Below are positions 20,239 through 31,756 of a DNA stretch of 42,588 nt, piece by piece. The stretch's first letter is position 1, and the number at the start of each line of letters is the position of its first letter. The notes below the pieces were generated by a model. The model saw only the letters and a program-made list of their open reading frames with translations, did no database searches and was not told where the DNA came from. The DNA is taken from contig FMBT01000578.1 of assembly GCA_900095095.1 (NCBI GenBank), positions 1 through 42,588 of the forward strand, in the 5' to 3' direction. The stretch is from Fragilariopsis cylindrus CCMP1102 (Eukaryota > Bacillariophyta > Bacillariophyceae > Bacillariales > Bacillariaceae). The translations under genes were made by a program, and so were the position numbers.

Positions 20239-23200
20239 ATGGATGAACACGACGAAGAAGATCATGATAATATAATGGCGATGGAGGAGGAAGAGGAAAT
20301 TCATGATCATGATCATCATCAACATGAAACTGATGGTGACGATGAGGAAGAAGAAATGGATGACATGGAACCAACACGAGTTGTAATTCACAACAACAAT
20401 AATAATAATGCTAACGTTAACAACAACGCCAATAATGAGCATGAAATAGATTTTTGGGAACACGAACCAACAAAAGATGAAATTTGGGAGGTAAGATTCA
20501 ATGATTCCAATCAATTTCAATTTTTGTCATCGCGCACTCATGACTAAAAGTGAAATCGTCAAAGTATAACAAGATTCCCGATGCTTTTTTTTTAATTCAA
20601 TTTTTATCAATACACACAAAAAGAAAGAGGGAAAACATATTTTCTTCTTGACAACATGACAATGTTATTGCTTATCGGATCATGGTTTCTCAGTTATAAC
20701 AGAGTCGCTCACTCACAACTCACTTCTCGCCTTTTTGCTTGCATTTCACACCACATTTCAAACGTGTTGTATCAGATGAAACGTACGAATAAACCGTTAT
20801 CGGAATGGTTAAAGATTTTATGTAAGGATTGGGTAGCTGATACTAATATAGAATTGATTAATAATATTGATACGAATTTTGAATCATACAAACCGTATTT
20901 GAAGGGAAAATTATCAAGTCAATTATTATGTCGTCTTTGTATTCCATCCGAACAGAATACTGGTACTGGGGGTAATAATAAGGGGAAACACCAATCACAA
21001 GATGACGACGGGGATCGTGGTGAGGATGGTGAAAGTAATAGCACTAGCAAACCGTCTGCGTTATCGTTTTCGTCGTCATCTTCGAGTATGAAAGATTTTT
21101 GGAATAATGTTCTAAATATTCAGGATGAATTTGATAAAGCGTATTTAATTGCACAAGTGGAACGATTTTGTGTCCTGTATGATATTCGGGGAATTCATCA
21201 GCAGGCACAACAACAAGCACAGGCCGCTGCTGAACAAGCCGCTGCATTGCACAATAAGTTTATTGTTCCAACAAATGAAGCTGCTGCCGCTGCTGCTGCA
21301 GCACTTTATGGTGATTTAGTTGCTAATGCTGCTTCACACGCTGCAATTGCTGCTGCTGCTGCTTCAGCTTCTGGTACTACAGGAGGAGGAGGAGGAGGAG
21401 GAGGAGTCAATTCCACAGATTTTATGATCCATCAACAGGCAATAGCAGCAGCAGCAGCTGCTGCTGCTGTGAATCATCAACATGGAATGAATATTCCACC
21501 ACATTTCTTAACAGCGGATGCAACCGCTGCAGCTGTTGCTGCTGCACAACATGCGGCACAATCTGCGAATAACTCGAATAATGATGATGACGAGGATGAT
21601 GACGATGATGGCAATGGAGATCATCATCATATCAACAATAACAACAACACTAACAAATTATCGTCACCATTAAAAACGAAAACATCATCATCAGCAACAC
21701 CACCAAGTCCTGTAAGTGCATCATTATTATTGACAAAGGCCCAACAGCAAGTGAAGAATGCAGAACGTGCATTAGAACAAGAACGTCGTGCTAATGCTAA
21801 ACGTGAAGCAAAACGTATTTCACTTGATAAGAAGGTTGCTAAGCAACGTGAGCGTGAATTACTACAGGTACAAAAACAACAAGAAAAGTTGACACGTGAA
21901 AAAAACGCGTGAAGATAAACGACAGAAGAAACTAGATGACCGACAAACAACGTGAACAATTTGCACTAGAACAAAAGGAGGCAGCATTACGCCGAGCTGC
22001 TGATTTAGTTGCATCCAATAGAGTACCAATTGAAATTACACGTAGTAGTTCCTCAAATAATAATAATAGCAGTGGTGGTGCATCATCATCATCAGCAGCA
22101 TCCAAACTAAATAAACTAAAAAGACTGCAACAGCAACAGCGACAACAACCATCATATTCTATTACTAGAAAACGTAAAAAAGGTACTGATGATAGTAGTA
22201 TTAATATTAGTGATGGTGGTGGTGGTGGTGGTCCACAACAGCAAGACCAAGCACAAGAACAGCAGCAATCATCATCGACCACGACCACGGACGACAATAG
22301 CACCAACAAAGTCCTTACTAACGCTGATACTACTGCTACTATTATTAAAAGCGAGGCTAATACAACCTCAAATATTGCATTATCAGCATCAGCATCAGCA
22401 GCATCATCATCACTATTATCGCAACAGCAGCCACCAAAGAAACGTGCTCGATCTGCAATTACTGTATCAACAGCAAGTGACTTATATCAAATTGTTACAC
22501 ATTCACAAAATTTATGGTCAAGGTATAATAAAATTGCAAAAGAACATAATTCACGAGTCAATTGGATAACAGTTGCTAAAGAATTAGGTATACATGTTAA
22601 AGTTCGTGAAAAGTATGCAAGGATGCATTCACGTGCCAGACAACGTAATTTTGATTTTATTACTAATGGTAGGAAGATTTTGTTGTTGCTTTGTATTGTT
22701 GTGTAATTCTTTGTGATTATTTATTTGATTCATTCGATGCTCATTCCCTCCCCCCTTATTATTTAACTTAACTCGACTCAATTCGAAATTGCCTTCTTTC
22801 CTTCCACTGATCATCATCCGAAAAAAATCACTAAACAAATGTTTATTAATATACTGTAGGCCATTTAAAGATAAAAGATCATCCTGAAATATTCTTAGAA
22901 CCAACAACTGCCGAGCGACAAGCCAAGATGCCACCTCCACTGCCTACTGGTACTGTAACAGTATCATCAACAGCAACAGCAGCAACGACTACAGCGGCAG
23001 CAGCAGCAGCAGCAGCAGATACCACTACAACGAACAACAATCCAGAAGAAGTTGTTGCTTTACCAGCAGTAGCAGCAGTAGCAGCAGTGTTGATAACGCC
23101 AACGCCAACATCGGCAGCCACTACTACTACTGAAGTCTGTCTTCCTCCTTCGACTCTTAATGCTGCTGTCGCTGAGTCGTCGTCGTCGTCGTTGTCGGTA

Positions 23201-23470
23201 GATCAGCAATCGCATCATATTGATGCAGCTGTCGAAGCAGCTGCAACAGCTGCTGCAGTTGTTGATGCATCGGTCATTGGTGATACTACTGGTGTTGTTA
23301 TACCGGCATCAGTGCCACATTTACCACACGCCAGCAATACTACAAGTGATATTGGTGATATTGGTATCAAAAATAACAACAGCATCAAGGATGAAGCAGC
23401 AAGGGCAACGACGACGATGTTGTCGACTTCGGGGAATACTGCAACGAATACAAGTACTGTTACGGTATAG
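20239..23470 (+). CDS. HTH (Myb/homeodomain-like) low-complexity protein, three exons with two frame breaks
   Basis: Exon 1 is 20239-20490 (ATG in CATCATGG; acidic His/Asp/Glu-rich, ending DFWEHEPTKDEIWE). Exon 2 is 20776-22668 and exon 3 is 22860-23470. Introns are 20491-20775 (donor GTAAGA, acceptor TATCAG) and 22669-22859 (donor GTAGGA, acceptor TGTAG). Conserved-looking blocks are EWLKILCKDWVADTN and KGKLSSQLLCRLCIP in early exon 2, Ala-rich tracts, then an Arg/Lys/Glu coiled coil (about 21730-22010). A compact helical block, SQNLWSRYNKIAKEHNSRVN then WITVAKELGI and REKYARMH, ends exon 2 and runs on as HLKIKDHPEIFLEPTTAE in exon 3. That block resembles a Myb/homeodomain-like HTH. Single-base shifts in the A7 run near 21905 and at about 21939 break exon 2. 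A DNA-binding role is inferred only. Confidence 0.65.
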
Positions 23471-25085
23471 GGGGGAGACATAAAAGTAACTGTAACGATT
23501 AGAATGAACGCAAAACCCGCAAAATTGGGCTACAACCAATACGAAAGTGAGCTCAAATCATACAGATAAAATAAATAAATAATAACTACGATATATAGTA
23601 TGATTGATCAGGTATTTGTACGCACAATTTTTCCTCGTCGCTAGTCTAGCTAGAGCAACAAGATCTGCAGAATACAAGCCAAGGAGATGTTGATGGCGAT
23701 CATTGTTCGATGATGTGTGAGGACGACAACGCTGGCGGTGACGAAGCCAAAGGCGGCTGTGCCGTTTCTTCTCTGACTTTCTCATCAAGTGTGTATCATC
23801 GCAGGTAACAACTATATAGCCTCGTCATCATTGTCATCAGATTATTGTTGCGGACAAAAGCAATGCATCAATGTTTTGAAACCCAAGTACTTCGCGTTGC
23901 GAGTACTGTAGAGTGGCACACACGCGAGTGCTGTTTATAATTGAATTGAACTGCTGTAGGAGACCAGTGCTGGAAAATTCCCATTACAGCATACCAGAAT
24001 CGATAGAGATTTATATCATTTTGTTAGTACATTGTGCCTGATACCGGTAGCAACAGTAATCTATGTAGCTAGAGGTATTTTTTCTAAGGATCCCCCCCCC
24101 CCCAATACGTGTCACTATGTATGTAATGCTAATATAAATAAAATACTGTTGAAGCTGGACTCACTCTACAGATTTATAATAAGACAAGATCATGGCACCC
24201 CAACCACTTTGGCTGAAAAATAAGACTACTGTAGATTTTAAATTCCAACAGTCGCGCGCAACAGCCAACTTTCGTCGTTTATCTCTTTTTGTACTTCAAG
24301 TAAGTATTGGAGCAACATCGGCTCATAGAAGTAGATTAAACAAAAGAAGATACTTAGGCATGCACGCATTAACTCTCTCTCTAATTATTATTTGTACGTA
24401 CAATAAGTAATAGGCCGCCAACTTTCATCATAAGATTTTTATATCGGTATTTATCTCTTCTTGAACAGTACTTCAAAGTAAGTACTGTACTTCCTGTACA
24501 GACCGAGCGAAGAATTGGGCGGACGGTATAAGTACAACTTAGGGTTCTCATTTTTATTTAGGTTGATTGGAAATAATGACATATTTATTTAAGCAAGCAT
24601 TCTTTGTGGAGACTTAATAACATTGAGCGCGCCACTTATTATGATTGGGATAATTTTTGAGCGCTCCACTAATTGAAGTACTTATTATGATTGAGACGAC
24701 GATAATTGTGAAATGATATATTATTTGAGAACTTCCAATACGTACTTATTATGATTGAGCGAGACGAACATTCGATATATCATTAATATCGATTGTATGG
24801 TATTGTGATTGATTCCTTCCTACCTTATTCTTTTAGCTTATTACTGTACTTCAAGTAGTGGAGCTTTTACCATTTAATTTAATCTAATTTAATTTACATC
24901 TGTAAACAAATACACGGTGCACTTCTGCAACGATTGTACATTGCACATTGATTGCTTACTCACATGCAACTTACTATCAAAACTTACTTCAGTAATGCTT
25001 TTGTACTAAGTTTACAATTAACTTAGTTATAGAACTTCATACGGTGGTGTAGCGTTGTTTATTATCGATGCATAAACAGTACAGG
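23471..25085. other. Intergenic, about 1.6 kb, with a C12 run and three copies of ACTTATTATGATTG
   Basis: No supported gene. A run of 12 C lies at 24092-24103. ACTTATTATGATTG occurs at about 24634, 24680 and 24744, with 46 and 64 bp spacing, partly followed by AGACGA or AGCGAGACGA. These repeats lie 340-450 bases upstream of the P450 start and may be cis elements or decayed repeats. Confidence 0.45.
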
Positions 25086-27441
25086 ATGTTCGAAGACGGT
25101 AGCAGTGAAGGTAGTAATAGTATACAGTCCTTTTGGACAAATTGGACGAATTTGACGAGCAGTAGCAGTAGCAGTAGTAGTAGTAGCAGTTTCAGTATTG
25201 TTGTTTACTGAATACTTTTACTGTTATGATAGTAACACTAATGATAAAATATAAGATAAATCAAATGTCAAAAAAGCATTACAAATCCAGTAAAGGTTTC
25301 CCATCAGCACCAGGTGCACATTGGTTAGTTGGTCATACACATATTATTCGGAATGGGTAATAGTAATAGTGGTAATAATCGTAATGGTCGCAATAGCAAA
25401 AGTGCAACGGTGACAGTAATAATAGTGGAAGTAGTAATAGTGGATCTGGAGAGAATTATTTTTACATGGATATCAAAAAGTCTATGTTGATTCGGCACAT
25501 CCAATTCCGGTGTGGCAAGTTTATGGTTTTTTCATATACCAAGTATATCGGTATTACAAGGAAAAGATGTTAAAAAGATCTTATTATCATCTTCCTATAG
25601 AAAACCAAATAAATTATTAGATGCACATATCTTTAATATGTTAGGGAAACGAAATTTAATTTCATTAACAGGAAAAGATTGGAGAAATTATCGAAGTGCT
25701 GTACATAAATCATTATTTACACAAGCAGTTGTAAAACAATCTCAACATGCTATGCATGTGGTTGGTAATACAATGGCCACATCACTTCTACGTGAAATTA
25801 GTGCTGCTGCAGCAAAATCATCTGCAAAGTCATCACAATCATCACAGAACAAGAATAACGATGAAGCAAAACGTGATAGTGCCAATGCCAATGCTAATGC
25901 CAGTGATAGTGATAGTGCCAGTGCCAGTAGTAGTGAGGGTGATGCTTATATAATACGTTTAATATTACCATTAATGAAAATGTGTACCATGGATGCATTT
26001 GGTGTAGCTGTATTAGATGGATATGAATTTCAATGTTCCAAAACATTAACATTAATGCCAATTGCTGCATCGTTTGATTATTTAATATCAGAATTTAGTC
26101 GTCGATTTAAAAGACCATGGGATCCCACCACATTTCTATATAATATTGTACCCACAAAATCGAATATCGAATATAGAAAACATCAAAAATATATCAGAAA
26201 GTTTGTCGAGGAACAAATAAGTAATGCAAGAAAACGTATTGTATTAGACGAAGAGGATGAAGAAAAAGAAGAAAATCAACAACAACAACAACAAGTGGAA
26301 GTTGAACAACAAAAAGATCACGGTATTAATCAACAAAATGGTAACGTCAACACCAAGAACAGCAACAACCAAGAACCACACCAAGAACCACAGTAATAAG
26401 AATCACCCACACAAACACAAACAAGAATTATTAACAAACTTAATAAAGGCAGCAGCAGCCGCAACTAACAATTACAATAACAATGGCGATGGTGATGGCA
26501 ATGATCATAGCTATGCTGCTGACACTAATAGTAACAACAGCACAACAGACAACACTAATAAGTTAGCAGAAGAAACGCTTGGTGATGTTATGATGACATT
26601 ATTATTTGGTGCCTATGAAACAGCAAGTATATCAATGACATATACCTTATATTTACTTGCTATAAATCCTATAATACAATCGAATTGTGTGAAAGAAATT
26701 AATACTGTAATGGGTAGTGGGAATAATGATTGTGATGATGATGACGACACTACTGATGTTGATGATACTGATACTGATATTGGTATTGATCAACTACCAT
26801 ATATGAAAGCTGTTGTATTGGAATCATTACGATTATTTCCACCGTTACCAGTCACAAGACGTAATATAACAAAACCAATTACATTACCATCGAATGGTAT
26901 GACATTACAAACAGGTCAACTTGTAAATATATCAATATGGAATGTCCAACGTTCTAAATTTAATTATCCATATCGTCCAAATGATATTATACCAGAACGA
27001 TGGGTACGAAAACGTAGACGTAGAAGAAGACGAGATAAGCAAGATAATAACAGCACAATAATGATGATGAGATGATGATGATAATTATACCAGTAGTACT
27101 AGACCAATCAGTGATTGGGAAGAACGTGGACCCGACGACGATGATGATGATGACGCTAATGAGGATGATGATAACGAAGATACTACACATAAGTCACGTC
27201 AACGTCAACGTAATATAAATATGCCACCTGCAAATCGTGATGCATTTTGTACATTTGCGGCTGGTGCTAGGAATTGTATTGGTCGTGTATTTGCTATGCA
27301 AGAAATTGTGATATTATTAGCATGTTTATTAAAAAATTAAAATTTGATGTAATACATGATAATTATCAGATATTACCAAAAATATCAGCATTAACACAAC
27401 AACCGGATGATAAACTACCAATGAAAATTTCGGTCCGATAG
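25086..27441 (+). pseudogene. Cytochrome P450, frame-disrupted (pseudogene or sequence-error-broken gene)
   Basis: P450 landmarks appear in order but in changing frames. An ATG at 25086 gives a Ser-rich N-terminus and then a hydrophobic anchor. GFPSAPGAHWLVGH (about 25294-25335) is the proline-rich hinge. LISLTGKDWRNYRSAVHKSL (25660-25720) is the C-helix region with its WxxxR. GAYETASI near 26610 is the I-helix oxygen-binding motif. ESLRLFPP near 26820 contains ExxR, and IIPERW near 26990 is the PERF-like motif. FAAGARNCIG near 27253-27282 is the heme-Cys loop. The tail continues LKFDVIHDNYQILPKISAL to a stop at 27439-27441. Frame changes lie near 25205, 25360-25450, 25520, 26390, 27070 and 27335, the last in an A6 run. 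Gln/Asn/Asp inserts separate the blocks. All catalytic residues survive, which argues against long-standing decay. The P450 family is not assigned. Confidence 0.8.
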
Positions 27442-27949
27442 AGATAATAGATAGATCAGTAGTCCGTAATAATAGTCCGGTCCGTAGTCCAGTCCGGGTG
27501 AGAACAAAATAAAGGAGGTGGGTAATACAGCAGGTAATAATAAGTACAAAAATAAGATACGAAACGATAAACAATTTATGATGATAATAATAGACGCTAC
27601 GCTTGGTTATAATTAATAATCCCCAAAAATTAGCATAGAGGGGGGCAAAAAAAAGTACTTGGGGACACAAAAATGTATTCGGGGACAAAATAGCCCTCGA
27701 ATGAATTCTAAATATAAAAACTAAATCATGCCCAAAATTTTACTAGTATTTGTTATTGTAGTATATAATAACAACTTTAGCATCAAGTATATACACCTAA
27801 AAGGTCATTTTGGAGAATTAAACTATGAAGTTTACAATTGATCTATTGGGTGGAGAACTGTTATATTCCTTAGTATTGTAAGCCTACTGGTATCTCACAA
27901 TGCAGGCTCACACACAGAACCCACATTTTAGGGATTTAAAATGTATGGG
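27442..27949. other. Intergenic before the second repeat block
   Basis: No gene. At 27609-27676 lies the second copy of the C-run/G-run motif (see 671-745). It is followed by about 275 bases of AT-rich sequence before the tandem units begin. Confidence 0.5.
27609..27676 (+). repeat. Dispersed ~70 bp motif, copy 2
   Basis: ATAATCCCCAAAAATTAGCA then TAGAGGGGGG and ACACAAAAATG parallels the sequence at 671-745. It lies 5' of the second ~190 bp array in the same orientation. Confidence 0.55.
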
Positions 27950-28850
27950 TACACACAGCAAAATATCTCATTTGAAAGTGTTGCAAAGGACAACACAGAT
28001 GAGTTGGGTTCACTAGCATCCGTATAGTGTATTAGAACATTGTGTTTGCCTCCTACAACTTTTTTGTCATGTGGTTGCTGGAAAAAAAATTGTTTTGCTG
28101 ATGTGGTAGGAACACAAATAACAACATGATTTTTGATCAGAGATGAACCACAAAATATCTCATTTGAGAGGGTTTCAGATGACACCACCAGATGAGTCAG
28201 GTACACAAATATTCACATAGTGTACTAGAACATTGTGTTTGTCTCCTACAACTTTTTTGTTTGTGTGGTTGCTGAAAAAAAATTGTTTTGCTGATGTGGT
28301 AGGACACAAATAACAACATGATTTTGGATCAGAAATAATGAACCACAAAATATCTTATTTGAAAGGGTTTCAGAGGACAAAACCAAATAGATTAGGTGCA
28401 CTAACATCCACATAGTGTACAAGAACATTGTGTTTGCCTCCTACAACTTTTCTATACCTCTGATTGAGAAATAAAATTTATTTTGCTGTTGTGGCAGGCA
28501 CACAAACAACATGATTTTGGATCAGAAATAATGAACCACAAAATATCTCATTTGAAAGGATTGCAGACAACAATACCAGATGGGTCGGGTGCACTAGCAT
28601 CCGCACAGTGTACTTGAACATTGTATGTGCCTCCTTCTACTTTCACCTCCTTATGGTTGTGGAATTAAATTCATTACACTGTTATGGCAGGCACACAAAC
28701 AACAACATGATTTTGGATCAGAAATAATGAACAACAAAATATCTCATTTGAAATGGTTACAGAGGACAACACCAGATGGGTTGGTGCACAACCATCCACA
28801 TAGTGTACTATAACATTGTCTTTCCCTCCTACCATTCCTGGTGGTTCATC
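27950..28850 (+). repeat. Tandem array of five ~190 bp units (second copy)
   Basis: The TTTGAAAGxGTTxCAGA landmark recurs near 27971, 28163, 28369, 28552 and 28748. The last three units match the last three units of the array at 767-2790 one to one. Shared variants include TATACCTCTGATTGAG and TGGGTCGGGTGCACTAGCAT. The two arrays thus descend from one array of ordered units. Confidence 0.88.
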
Positions 28851-29150
28851 ATTACTTGACTAGTGGAGTTTGGTTATTGGAATATTAAACAACTTTGAAT
28901 AATAAGATGAATACTTCCCTTAGGTTCTAGAACCAGCATGGTGCACCAAATACCACCAGTCATCCATCTCATACCCATGGGAGATGAACCAAGGGTCATG
29001 ACCCCTCATACTTACCTTATTCTTGCCTCCAGCATTTGGCCAACATGTCATATTTCCATGCCCAAAAGTACCATTTAGAAATAGGCTGCCACAACAACAA
29101 CAGAAGGAATCAGACCATAGTTTGAACACCCAGATACCTTCCATATATGC
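28851..29150 (+). repeat. Repeat flank shared with 2791-3130
   Basis: Near-identical to the sequence after the first array, including GGTTCTAGAACCA and CATATTTCCATGCCCAAAAG. Similarity fades after about 29150; the copia RNase H part seen in copy 1 is not present here. Confidence 0.75.
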
Positions 29151-31340
29151 ATATGGTCAAAATACACCAGCAATATTTGGAACATTTGCCATATTGGTGG
29201 TGTGGTGGGGCGGGGAACAATAGAACAGACATAAAATGGCCCAAAATGCCAAATGCACACATTACAAAAATATATGAGATACCACAGGGCCCATACCAGG
29301 TATGCTAAGTCCCAAATCAAAATAGCTAGGCATCAAGCTAATCATGAAGGTTTTGGATTATATCATTGCTTTAGGTAACCATACATATATTTTGGTTGTC
29401 ACGGGTCAAAACCCAACACTATTAAAACACACAATTTCTCTAAGTGCCAAGTGTGCATGTAATCAAGGCCGTGATGCACCATCAATACAGACCTAATAAC
29501 CTTGAAAAATTATATGGAGCTCAACATTACACCTATGGATACAAGGTCCAACTATTGCTTAGGGCTGTAGGGAGGTTAGGAAGGTGTCAGGGTGTGCTAA
29601 GCCCCCAAAAGGGTCATTTAGGCCCTCAAACAGGTTTCCCCCTTTAGCGCCCACATCAGCATGGTCCTGCCCATAGCTTGCCAAGTTTATATTGCCTTTG
29701 GTGTATATATTCAACCCCATGTGCTTACTTTGGAAAGTTCATCCTTTTGAGTGTGTCTAGGTCACATACCCCCAAAATAGGTCATTTTCCCACGTCCTAG
29801 GCTGCATCACACCCTTTACCACCTTCCAGTGTGTGAAGAACACATACCTAGCGCCCCAAAGTCTGGTTCAGGTATCCACCCTATGTATATTAAGCTCAGA
29901 TTATACCATCTGATTCGGACTTTATACATGTTAGGATGGGTTAGAATGCCAGAAAGTGGAGTGGTACAGGTAGCAAGTACCACAGGACATGATTTTGTTT
30001 TTTCTGTGTTATTTAAATTAAAAGCTAAATAAGTACAAGTCTGTCCTTTGACGAGATGTTAAAGTGTTAATAAATAAGTGCTTTTTCTTGCACGAACATC
30101 TTAGTGTTTTTAATTAACTAAAAAGCCTGAAAGAGTTAAAGTGTGTTCAAAAACGTGTAAAGTTAAAGTGTTTTGCCTGTAGTGGAACCGTTACACACGT
30201 TCTTGGCAACAAGACTGAATAGTAGTTAAAGGAGACCCATATGCAAGCTATGTGAGCATGCTATGTGCTATCAAAGTACAGTAGTGAAATATTCCTAGTA
30301 AGCATTGAACAGTCAGCCTGTCTGCGGAGCCTCCATTCATAGAAGAATATATCACACACCTTTTGTATTTACATACATGATTGATTCTCCTAGAATAAGT
30401 GTTTGCATTTAGATAACATAAAGAGATTCAAGTGTTGCTAGTTAATAATAATTATAATCAATCAGTGCTGTTGCAGCATCACAAATTTTGGGTCTTTCTA
30501 TACCCCAACATTTATCATGTGATTTCCCCCTTTAGGTAGGGATTTTTCTGCCACATCCCTGAGATGATCATTAACTACTACTGAATGGTGGAGTTTTTCA
30601 GTCCATGCTAGTACAGTGTAGTAGTGTAGAATAATGTTGGCGGGTCTACTGCTGGCTTGCAAGCCTTCCTAAGGCTGTGAGGGGCGAAGATGCAGCTACT
30701 ATAAAATGATAATAAGTTAACAATACTATATACAGACAAGAATTAGGCAGTACACACAACACATAAGGATGCAATTGATACCATTTAATATTCTCAAATT
30801 ATAGGGAATGAGTTTGGAATACTTATTTGTCTCTGCATTGGACTATAGATAACTTGACCTATGTGATAAAGAGCTAATGTATTGAAATGACTAGATCCTC
30901 TATTATTGTCTTATTAATTTTGTGTTAAGAAATTGTGGGTGCTTCCTGTCTTTGCTCTATCCTTCAAGAGGATTGTTTTAATACATACTGATGGTGGGCT
31001 TTATTTGCCACTGTGAGTGATTTCGGTGAATGTATGAGGCTATTTAAACTACTACTGATTAGCATTGCGAGCTTAAGTGAGCTTTTGCGGTGAACTTTGT
31101 ATTCCACCGATCAGAGTACTTTATGTTTCACTACGGTTCTTCTTGTTCTTGTTCAAGGCCTTTGCGCATCGCCTCGAGTTTTCTCGGTAGCGCGACTAGC
31201 CAAAATCTTAATGGTTGTAGCCGCGTCGTAGTGGCATGACGAAATATCATAAACGCTTCAACAGAACCTAATAAGTAAAGGGTAATAGGTTAAACAAAAT
31301 AAACTGACACGGAAAATATATCACGTACGGCGTTTCGCGT
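29151..31340. other. Gene-free repeat-like region, about 2.2 kb
   Basis: No open frame carries a recognisable motif. The base texture resembles that downstream of the copia remnant rather than the low-complexity gene space, so it is probably transposon-derived. Around 31180-31290 the sequence (GTCGTAGTGGCATGACGA, ATCATAAACGCTTCA) is related to 34035-34110, marking the left part of the ice-binding protein duplication. Confidence 0.4.
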
Positions 31341-31382
31341 CGACATCGATATCGACATCGACATCGACGTCGACATCGACGC
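31338..31382. repeat. GACATC hexamer microsatellite
   Basis: About 45 bases of GTCGACATCGATATCGACAT type repeats. Because GTCGAC and ATCGAT are self-complementary, the tract is rich in short palindromes. Confidence 0.8.
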
Positions 31383-31430
31383 AGATCAGACCTTATCAAT
31401 AGAAACACGTCCAAAGAAATAGCAATATGA

Positions 31431-31559
31431 GTCGACGTCTGTTGACTACTAGCAGTCTACGTTGATCTCACGTAGGAAAAAACCGATGTGGTATATGACG
31501 TTTAGAGAGTCGACGTCTGTTGACTACTAGTAGTCTACGTTGATCTCACGTAGGGAAAA
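31431..31559. promoter_or_regulatory. Paired ~50 bp direct repeats containing palindromes, upstream of the first ice-binding gene
   Basis: Copy 1 is at about 31431-31481 and copy 2 at about 31509-31559, 79 bp apart, nearly identical. Each holds GACTACTAGTAGTC, a perfect 14-bp palindrome in copy 2 with one mismatch in copy 1. Next comes CTACGT-TGATCTC-ACGTAG, a 6-bp stem with a 7-base loop. They lie about 200-325 bases upstream of the ATG at 31757. They could bind a dimeric regulator; this is inference. Confidence 0.55.
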
Positions 31560-31756
31560 AAAGTGATGGATGAACACAGTAACTGCAGCACAACTTTTAA
31601 ATACCTAAACTTTTTACATTTGTTGACACAAACCTCACAATTAATAAAAAGCTCACAACAAAAAACAACAAGTACCGCTTCCAATACAGCGAAGTGCTAG
31701 ACAAAAACAACAACACACTATCTCTCCCTACTCCCTCTCCCTACTCATCGACCATC

